Assembly (NCBI GenBank): GCA_963972175.1
Contig: CAXAVP010000193.1
Coordinates: 1 to 8,304, forward strand
Direction of reading: 5' to 3'
From: Arenibacter sp963972175
GTDB taxonomy: Bacteria; Bacteroidota; Bacteroidia; Flavobacteriales; Flavobacteriaceae
Length of the DNA: 8,304 nt
Part shown: positions 1 to 6,800 of the stretch, in pieces
Layout of the letters: each line of letters begins with the position of its first letter
How positions within the stretch are numbered: position 1 is the first letter of the stretch
Program-made: the position numbers and the translations under genes
The notes under the pieces: model-generated
Database searches by the model: none
What the model was told of the DNA's origin: nothing
The model's input: the letters and a program-made list of their open reading frames with translations, nothing else

Positions 1-37
1 GCTAAAAGGTACTATTTTTTCAGCATGCTCCCCTAAC

Positions 38-61
38 CCATTTTCCCTAATGGTTTTTTTT
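38..61 (+). terminator. Possible intrinsic terminator of an upstream gene
   Basis: CCATT (38-42) pairs with AATGG (49-53) around a six-base loop and is followed at once by eight T residues (54-61). That is the layout of a rho-independent terminator reading left to right. The stem is only five pairs with two G-C pairs, so it is weak. The T-run continues into eight A residues (62-69), making a perfect T8A8 palindrome that could also mark termination from the other side. A TAA stop in frame 1 two bases upstream fits an upstream + strand gene ending here. Confidence 0.35.
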
Positions 62-166
62 AAAAAAAATAACCCCTTACAATCCTAGCCAGACAGCCCG
101 CCTATTGTTAATTAAAAGATAAAAGTATCCATATTCTTTTGTAATTTTACAGCCAAATTGCAGACT

Positions 167-171
167 AAGGA
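167..171 (+). promoter_or_regulatory. Weak ribosome binding site of the GAF gene
   Basis: AAGGA lies four bases before the ATG at 176. It is a partial match to the anti-Shine-Dalgarno sequence at slightly short spacing. It supports the chosen ATG a little. Many Flavobacteriia genes lack such a site, and the other two complete genes here show none. Confidence 0.3.
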
Positions 172-175
172 TTAG

Positions 176-2548
176 ATGAAGGAACAGCTGGATAACATAT
201 TGCCCCTTACCTATCATATTAGCTTTAACAAATTGTTAAACCACTATGATGCCATGGCCCATGGCGAGGATGAATTTTTAGCCAGTAAGGCCAAGCATAT
301 CCTAAAGGCCCAAGCTCCGTATCCAGAGCTAAGAGAGGGGTTTACAGACCCTGCTCTATTGGATAAATACCAGGAGGTTATCCACTTGATATTGCAGGAT
401 TTGTTTTCGGCTGTATTGACCCAAAATGAAATTAAGACCGCTGCGTTGCCCTTTAGGGATATAATTTTTAATGCCAGTGAACGTTTTGAACGCATATTGA
501 AGGCCGCTGGCCCCAATTTTAAACCAACAATCAACAATAGGGAAGAGGAGGTTACCTACATTATGGCCGCTGTGGTGATCCTAAATTTCTATTACGGATT
601 TAACCTGGACTTTAAAAGGCCACTCTTTTATGACATCCCCGATGCAAAAGGGGTAATGAGACATTACCGTATTTTGTACAATGCCGATTTTATCGAAATT
701 ATTCCAAACGGCACTCCCCCGGAAATAACACAGGAAGATGTTAATGAACTATTGGAAAATATAGACGACTTGGAAATCTGGAAGCAGAAGATCCCCCCCA
801 ATAGTTTTATCAGTAAAGGTTTTGTTATTTCCAATATGTTTGATGTAACGGCCGAACATGCCATTTCGGAAATAAAATCGAACTTGATTATCAATGACAA
901 GAGCAAAGGGGGCAATTTTATCAAAGGAGTGGAAAACACCTTTAGATCATTGTTTGGCCTTGCCAATATGCAAATTGGGTTTTCTATTTTTAATCCAGAT
1001 GAAAATCGGTTTGAAAAGGTACCTGCTTCGAATATTCGTAGCTTTATTTTACAGAACAAGAATTTTGAGACTTGTAATGAATCCCTATGCCAAGAATCGT
1101 ACCGCAAGCTTATAGATCAAAATAGTTATTTTGTTATATCGGATGTAGACAAACACTATCAATTGTCCGAAGGGATGGCGCCGTACAAAGGCCTACAAGA
1201 TCAAAATTTTAAAAGTGCACTTTTTGCCCCAATAGCCAAGAAAGGACAGTTATTGGGTGTTTTGGAACTGGTATCGGACAAGGCCAATGACCTTAATAGC
1301 GTAAATGCCCAAAAATTGGACGATGTAATCCCCTATATTGTTTCTGCGGTGTTGCGTTCCTTGGAGGAAGAAGAAAATTTAATAGATGCCGTTATCCAGA
1401 ATGAATGTACGTCGGTACACCCTTCGGTATATTGGAAGTTTAAAGAGGAGGCCAAACGTTTTATCTTGAATGACCAGGAGGGCTTGCAGCCTTCCTTTAG
1501 GGAAATCGTCTTTAACGAGGTGTATCCACTATATGGACAAATAGACATTAAAGATTCTTCCCAAGCCCGAAACATGGCTATACAGCGCGATCTAATGATT
1601 CAACTTTCCGAGGTTAATAACATACTTACAACCGCTTGGAAAAATAATAAATTGCCCATTTACGAAGAACTCATTTTTAGGGTAAACAACCATATAGAGG
1701 ACATTAAGGAAGTTCTTCATACCAATAGCGAACAGGCTATTTTCGATTTTGTAAGTGAAGAAATCAATCCTGTATTTGAGCACCTTAAAAAATCTTCAAA
1801 GTTGTACCGGGAATTACTGCTGCAATACGAGTCCAAAATTGATATGGGAACGGGCTCCTATTATGACCACCGTAAAAATTATGACGAAAGCGTAACACTG
1901 ATAAATGAGAAATTGGCATTGGTCATAGATAAGAGACAGGAGGAGGCCCAAGCCATGTATCCCCATTATTTTGAACGATACAAGACAGATGGTGTAGAGC
2001 ATAATTTATACATTGGTGATTCCATCACCGGAAAACGGGAATTTGACCGGCTATACCTTAACAATCTAAGGCTATGGCAGCTTCAGGTAATGTGCGAAAT
2101 GGAAAACAGGCACTACGCCCTAAAACCAAAACTACAGGTGCCACTGGATGTAGCTTCTTTGGTTTTGGTATATAATGGTTCCCTTTCTATCCGGTTTAGG
2201 ATGGATGAAAAGAAGTTTGATGTAGATGGGACCTACAATGCCCGATATGAAATTATTAAAAAACGGATAGACAAGTCCTACATAAAAGGTACCAATGAGC
2301 GACTTACCCAACCCGGGAAGATAGCCATAGTATATTCCCAAAAGAAGGACGAATTGGAATACCTGCGCTACATCAAATTCCTAAAAGCCAAAGGGTACTT
2401 TCAGGACAAGGTAGAAATTGTAGAGCTGGAAGGGCTCCAAGGGATTTCTGGTCTTAAGGCTATTAGGGCGTCCGTCCTTTACAGAACGGAAAACAACAAG
2501 GACAAGACCTATTCATACGAAGACCTTATGAACGAGCTTAAGGCCTAG
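176..2548 (+). CDS. Large GAF-domain protein with no recognisable output domain
   Basis: This is a 790-residue soluble protein with no signal peptide or membrane segment, so it is probably cytoplasmic. Residues 1-240 look mainly helical and match no family I can name. Residues about 250-395 look like a GAF domain, best seen at 345-367, where a Phe-Lys-Ser-Ala start leads to the typical Pro-Ile, Gly-Val-Leu-Glu-Leu strand pair. GAF domains bind small ligands such as cyclic nucleotides, haem or bilins, or act as dimerisation modules; the ligand here cannot be read. A Cys-x4-Cys pair (Cys300, Cys305) sits inside the domain. Residues 400-600 look helical. Residues 600-790 form a further conserved-looking alpha/beta block of unknown role. 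There is no histidine kinase, GGDEF, PP2C or DNA-binding output. The ATG at 176 has a weak ribosome site. The 3' end overlaps the convergent HD-PycTM gene by four bases. The GAF call is fairly safe; the function is not known. Confidence 0.85.
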   Translation: MKEQLDNILPLTYHISFNKLLNHYDAMAHGEDEFLASKAKHILKAQAPYPELREGFTDPALLDKYQEVIHLILQDLFSAVLTQNEIKTAALPFRDIIFNASERFERILKAAGPNFKPTINNREEEVTYIMAAVVILNFYYGFNLDFKRPLFYDIPDAKGVMRHYRILYNADFIEIIPNGTPPEITQEDVNELLENIDDLEIWKQKIPPNSFISKGFVISNMFDVTAEHAISEIKSNLIINDKSKGGNFIKGVENTFRSLFGLANMQIGFSIFNPDENRFEKVPASNIRSFILQNKNFETCNESLCQESYRKLIDQNSYFVISDVDKHYQLSEGMAPYKGLQDQNFKSALFAPIAKKGQLLGVLELVSDKANDLNSVNAQKLDDVIPYIVSAVLRSLEEEENLIDAVIQNECTSVHPSVYWKFKEEAKRFILNDQEGLQPSFREIVFNEVYPLYGQIDIKDSSQARNMAIQRDLMIQLSEVNNILTTAWKNNKLPIYEELIFRVNNHIEDIKEVLHTNSEQAIFDFVSEEINPVFEHLKKSSKLYRELLLQYESKIDMGTGSYYDHRKNYDESVTLINEKLALVIDKRQEEAQAMYPHYFERYKTDGVEHNLYIGDSITGKREFDRLYLNNLRLWQLQVMCEMENRHYALKPKLQVPLDVASLVLVYNGSLSIRFRMDEKKFDVDGTYNARYEIIKKRIDKSYIKGTNERLTQPGKIAIVYSQKKDELEYLRYIKFLKAKGYFQDKVEIVELEGLQGISGLKAIRASVLYRTENNKDKTYSYEDLMNELKA

Positions 2549-3747
2549 GTGGGCAGTTCAATAATCTTTTCGGGGCCATAAAATTTTAAGGCTACAAAAA
2601 AAGCGATTACAGATAATATCATCCCAATCATAAAAATGGTATAGGTCCACCGTAGCAGTTTGTATTTCCTATTGAGGACTAGGCCTAAAAAATAAAGATC
2701 CTTGGTAAGCGAACTATAGACATATGTTTGATCTTTTATCAATTCCTGGATGGCCCATTCATAATCCTGAAGCTTCATTTTGTGGAAATTACCAAAAAAT
2801 AGGAGGTTTACTTTTTTCTGCTCCACATCTTTCTTTGTAAACTCGCCACTGGTTACATTGGGCCTTGTGGCCATAATGGACATTATCATGGATATTACGC
2901 TGAAGGTAACAAATATGGCCGCCGGTATAATCAGATAGTCATTACTTGGGTTGTCCAATTTTGGTATTAAATTGGCCAAGACCAGTGATATAATAATCGC
3001 ATTTACAGAAAGAAGAATATTTGCCTTGGTATCTGCAATATCACTCAGTTTTAAATGGTTCCGCATTGTTACCCTGAACATGGTCTGTATCCCCCTTTCC
3101 GGACTCTCATTCTTTAATTTTACTTTGAGTTCTTCCTTTTTGGTGAGCTTTTTGTATTTCTTCTTGGTCTTCACCAACTTTTTTAGATTTTTATCCTTTC
3201 CTTCCTGCCAGTTCTCTTTGGCATAAGCGGTATAAAAATGGTGTTCTGTCCGAAACATTTTTATGTTCTCCTTCCGCCATTCCTTAGGGCTATATTCTGC
3301 AATCCCAAGCAGGGAAAGTTCTTCCCTTAATAACTCCGAAGTTTCCATATAGCTATTGCTTCCCAAATGAGAAGAGTCGGCATCCTTTATTATTTCTTCG
3401 GAAAGGTTTTTGGGTTCATAGAACCGTTGGGTTGCCAAAATAAGCTGCCCCACCTTATTTATCCCGGCTGTATCGTATTGTTGTTCCTTTAAAAATTGAG
3501 TTGCAATGCGCTTACTTTTTACCTCGTGTTCTTCAACTCCTTCGGTATAACCCGTATCGTGCAACCAAGCAGCCAATTCAATTGTTTCATTTTCCTTTTC
3601 ATCCAGATCAAGGGCCTCCAGTAATTCTTTCGTATTTTTAACGACTCTTTGAGTATGCCGAAGATTGTGATATAAAAAATTCCCATCCAATTTGGTGGTC
3701 AGCAATTTGGTTACAAAATCCTCCGCAAGTTTAATTATGTCAGACAT
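2545..3747 (-). CDS. HD phosphohydrolase fused to a Pycsar-effector-type (PycTM) membrane domain
   Basis: A 400-residue membrane protein. Residues about 20-130 form an HD domain with its metal ligands visible: His31 (in a His-Thr-x-Arg-Val context), the His63-Asp64 pair (Ala-Trp-Leu-His-Asp-Thr-Gly) and Asp124. His74 sits in a Glu-Glu-His-Glu setting common in these hydrolases. All key residues are present, so it is probably an active metal-dependent phosphohydrolase, often of nucleotides. A Lys-rich linker spans about 185-212. Residues 215-395 match the Pycsar effector family (PycTM, formerly DUF5706): the Ser-Asp-Ile-Ala-Asp-Thr-Lys-Ala-Asn motif at 235-243, two membrane helices at about 243-264 and 271-293, a charged stretch, and a third helix at about 368-390. 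In true Pycsar systems this module is triggered by cCMP or cUMP to damage the membrane. No cyclase gene lies in the window, so a defence role is unproven. No Shine-Dalgarno precedes the ATG at 3747. The gene is divergent from the phosphatase-barrel gene. Confidence 0.88.
   Translation of the reverse strand: MSDIIKLAEDFVTKLLTTKLDGNFLYHNLRHTQRVVKNTKELLEALDLDEKENETIELAAWLHDTGYTEGVEEHEVKSKRIATQFLKEQQYDTAGINKVGQLILATQRFYEPKNLSEEIIKDADSSHLGSNSYMETSELLREELSLLGIAEYSPKEWRKENIKMFRTEHHFYTAYAKENWQEGKDKNLKKLVKTKKKYKKLTKKEELKVKLKNESPERGIQTMFRVTMRNHLKLSDIADTKANILLSVNAIIISLVLANLIPKLDNPSNDYLIIPAAIFVTFSVISMIMSIMATRPNVTSGEFTKKDVEQKKVNLLFFGNFHKMKLQDYEWAIQELIKDQTYVYSSLTKDLYFLGLVLNRKYKLLRWTYTIFMIGMILSVIAFFVALKFYGPEKIIELPT
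3707..3739 (+). promoter_or_regulatory. Candidate promoter for the phosphatase-barrel gene
   Basis: TTG at 3707-3709, a 22-base spacer, then TAATTATG at 3732-3739. This fits the Flavobacterium pattern TTG-N17-23-TAnnTTTG with one mismatch in the -7 box. It lies inside the first codons of the divergent HD-PycTM gene and would give a leader of about 55 bases. Such motifs occur by chance in AT-rich DNA. Confidence 0.3.
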
Positions 3748-3773
3748 CCATATAATTTATAAAATCCAAATTA

Positions 3774-3808
3774 CAAATTATATTTTCTAATTTTACCGTT
3801 ATGAACAA
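3774..3808 (-). promoter_or_regulatory. Candidate promoter for the HD-PycTM gene
   Basis: Read on the minus strand: TTG (complement of 3806-3808), 23 bases, then TATAATTTG (complement of 3774-3782). The -7 box is one base longer than the TAnnTTTG consensus, so this is a loose match. It would place the transcript start about 20 bases before the ATG at 3747. The element overlaps the first codons of the divergent gene. Confidence 0.25.
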
Positions 3809-3851
3809 AGTTTTTGCACCTATTGCATTGTTGTTTTTATTCTGGAATTGT
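3801..3851 (+). other. Signal peptide with probable lipoprotein cysteine
   Basis: The protein begins with a short basic start (Lys3), a hydrophobic core at residues 5-15 and Cys17. The residues before the Cys are Phe-Trp-Asn, not the usual Leu-Ala/Ser-Gly/Ala. The core is short for a signal-peptidase-I signal, which favours a lipoprotein. After the Cys come Ala-Thr-Tyr-Arg-Ser-Lys, with no acidic run of the type that sends Bacteroidota lipoproteins to the cell surface, so the anchor would face the periplasm. Confidence 0.6.
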
Positions 3852-6800
3852 GCCACATATCGTTCCAAATATGTAAATGACAAAGATGTAAGTGAAATAC
3901 GGACCAACAAGGAAGTATCCCATACATTCTACTTAATAGGTGATGCCGGCCTTTCTCCCATGAACGAAATGAACCCGGTCTTAAAAGCTTTTAGGACCAC
4001 TTTGGCCAATGCCCCTGAAAACAGTACTGCCATTTTTTTGGGAGATAATATATATCCAGCAGGCTTACCAGACCCTAAAGACTCAACCACGGCATATAGA
4101 CTGGCGCAAAACAATTTGGATGCCCAATTAAAAACTTTGGCCCAATACAAAGGAAAACCCATTTTTATACCCGGTAACCACGACTGGTACAACGAGGGTT
4201 TGGTTGGATTGAAACGCCAGCAGAAATACATTCAAAAAAAACTAAAAAGCAAGGAGGTCTTTTTCCCGGAAGATGGTTGTCCCCTAAAAAAAATAGATAT
4301 AAATGAGCAGGTGGTGGTCATTGCCATAGATACGGAGTGGTACTTGGTAAATTGGGACAAACACCCTACCATGAACGATGAATGTGAAATAAAGGATAGG
4401 GAGACATTTTTTGAGGAATTGGAGAGCCTCATCAAGAAAAACCGTGACAAAACAACCATTTTGGCCCTGCACCACCCAATGTTTACCTACGGTTCCCATG
4501 GAGGGCAGTACTCCCTTAAACTACATTTAAACCCTAGGGGCACTAATTTCCCCTTTCCCGTTCTGGGCTCCTTTGTTAATCTATTGAGAAGAACAAGTGG
4601 TGCCTCTATTGAAGACATGCAGAATAAAAGGTATTTGGAGCTAAAAAACCGACTTGTAACCTTGGCACAGTATTCCGAAAAGGTAATATTAACCTCGGGC
4701 CACGAACATTCCCTACAATATATAGTGGAAAACAACACCCCACAGATAGTGAGTGGTGCTGGGGCTAAAAAAGGAGCTACCAGACTACTAAACGGCTCTA
4801 AATTCTCCACTGGAAGAAGGGGTTTTGTAATTTTGGAGGTCTACAAGGACGGATCCTCGGCAGTAAAATATTATGGTGTGGACGAGAATAATGAAACAGA
4901 ACACCTTTTCTCCACTGAGGTATTGCCGCCCAATAGAAATCCCAATTACGTTTTTGAGGACAAAGATTTTCCCAAGGAGGTAAAGGCATCAGTGTACACC
5001 AAGGATGAAATTGACAAAAGCAATTTCTTCAAATCTATATGGGGAGAGCGGTATAGAAAATATTACGGTATAGAAGTGGCTGCCCCTACAGTTCGCCTAG
5101 ACACGCTATATGGCGGCTTAAAACCTGTCCGAAAAGGAGGGGGCAACCAGTCTAAATCGCTGCGCTTATCAGATAATACGGGCAAGGAATACGTAATGCG
5201 GGCGGTTAAGAAAAGTGCAGAAGTCTACCTACAGGCCATGGCATTCAAGGACAAGTATGTCCTTGGAGAGTTTAAGGATACCTATACAGAAGACTTTTTA
5301 ATGGATTTTTATACCGGAGCCCTACCTTATGGGCTTCTCACCGTAGGAACCCTTTCCAATGCCATAGACCTTTACCACACCAACCCTACTCTTTATTACA
5401 TCCCTAAGCAATCTGCATTAGAGGAATTTAACGAAGAATTTGGCGACGAACTTTATATGTTGGAAGAACATGTAGGCGATGGGCATGGCGACTTAGCTTC
5501 TTTTGGTTATACCAATAAAATTGAAAGCACCTGGGACATGCTGGACAAGCTAAGAAAGGACGAGAAATACACTTTGGATACCGATCAATATCTAAGGACC
5601 CGTTTGTTTGATATGGTACTTGGGGACTGGGACCGACATGACGACCAATGGCGCTGGGGCGAAGTAAAGGATAAAAAAACCGGAAAAATTGTTTTCAAGG
5701 CCATTCCCAGGGATCGCGACCAGGTATATTCCATATGGGGAGATGGTGCATTAATGGGCGTGGCAACCAGAATTGTCCCTGCCCTGAGAATGATGGAAGG
5801 ATTTAAGGAGGATATAAGAAGCGTGGAAGGTTTCAATAAAAGTGCCTATGGCTTGGATATGGTATTATTGGCCCAAACTACCAAGGACGAATGGGAAGCA
5901 CAGGTGAAAATTATACAGGAGAACCTAAGCCAAGAGGTTATTGACAAGGCATTTGCTGCAATGCCCAAGGAAATTATAGATGAAAAAATAATGAACCTAA
6001 AAAGTATTCTATTATCCCGAATCAAGAACCTGCCCAAGAATGCCGATAAATATTTTAACGAGCTGAATAAGTTTGTAGTTGTAAAAGGTACCGACAAGGA
6101 CGACTGGTTTGAAATAAATACTTTAAATGATAAAGAAATAGAAATCAAGGCCTACAGAAATATAGGGGGACAAAAGGAAAAAAAGTTCTTTCAGAAAAAA
6201 TTCTCCAGTGATATTACCAAGGAAATTTGGGTCTATGGACTGGATGATGACGACCTATTTAAGGTTTCTGGCAAGGGAAACAACAAGATTAAAATAAGGT
6301 TGATAGGCGGACAAAATAACGACATTTACGATGTCTCCACCGCCGGAAACACTTGGATATACGATTTTAAATCCAAAAAAAACACCTTAAAAAATACCGG
6401 TGGTGCCAAGGTAAGGTTGGTCAATGATTATGAAACCAATACCTATCAGCCCTTAAAGCTTAAGAACAGTACCAAACAATTCCTGCCTACCATAGGGTAC
6501 AATCCAGATGACGGGATGAAGCTGGGTTTTGGCACAACAAATACCTATTATGGCTTTAGGCAAAATCCCTACACCTCACAACACAGCTACAGTGCGGCCT
6601 ATTATTTTGCGACCAGTGGTTTTGAATTGGGCTACAAAGGCGAATTTGCCCATGTCTTTAATAAATGGAACCTTGAGTTGTCTGCCCGTTTTACAAGTCC
6701 AAATTTCAGTGTCAACTTTTTTGGTATAGGTAATGAGACCGAAAATTTTGACGATACCTTGGAGATGGACTACAACAGGGTAAAAATTCAAAACCTAAGC

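Larger units (their letters stand above)
1..175. other. Upstream intergenic region, possibly with the last codons of an upstream gene
   Basis: No gene can be supported in this stretch. Frame 1 on the + strand reads eleven codons from base 1 to a TAA at 34-36, so the tail of an upstream gene could end there, just ahead of the hairpin at 38-61. Eleven codons are too few to identify anything. The remainder up to 175 is AT-rich. I looked for the Flavobacterium-type promoter (TTG, 17-23 bases, TAnnTTTG) and found only poor matches: a TTG at 105-107 followed 24 bases later by a TA-rich stretch near 132. The promoter of the following GAF gene is therefore not assigned. Confidence 0.4.

Noticed and set aside
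244..1107. Minus-strand open frames of 97 and 147 codons inside the GAF gene
   Set aside because: They lie wholly within a long, well-supported gene on the other strand and show no domain-like composition; they are shadows.
2951..3226. Plus-strand frame of 91 codons opposite the HD-PycTM gene
   Set aside because: It is antisense to the membrane domain. Its Phe/Ser-rich makeup is what complementing Lys/Glu-rich and hydrophobic codons gives.
2545..3747. A complete Pycsar anti-phage operon
   Set aside because: No adenylate/guanylate-cyclase-type gene is adjacent. The GAF protein shows no cyclase catalytic motif, so only the effector-type domain is supported.
4232..4989. Several minus-strand frames of 63-107 codons within the phosphatase domain
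   Set aside because: The forward frame carries complete metal-binding motifs across the same bases; these are shadows.
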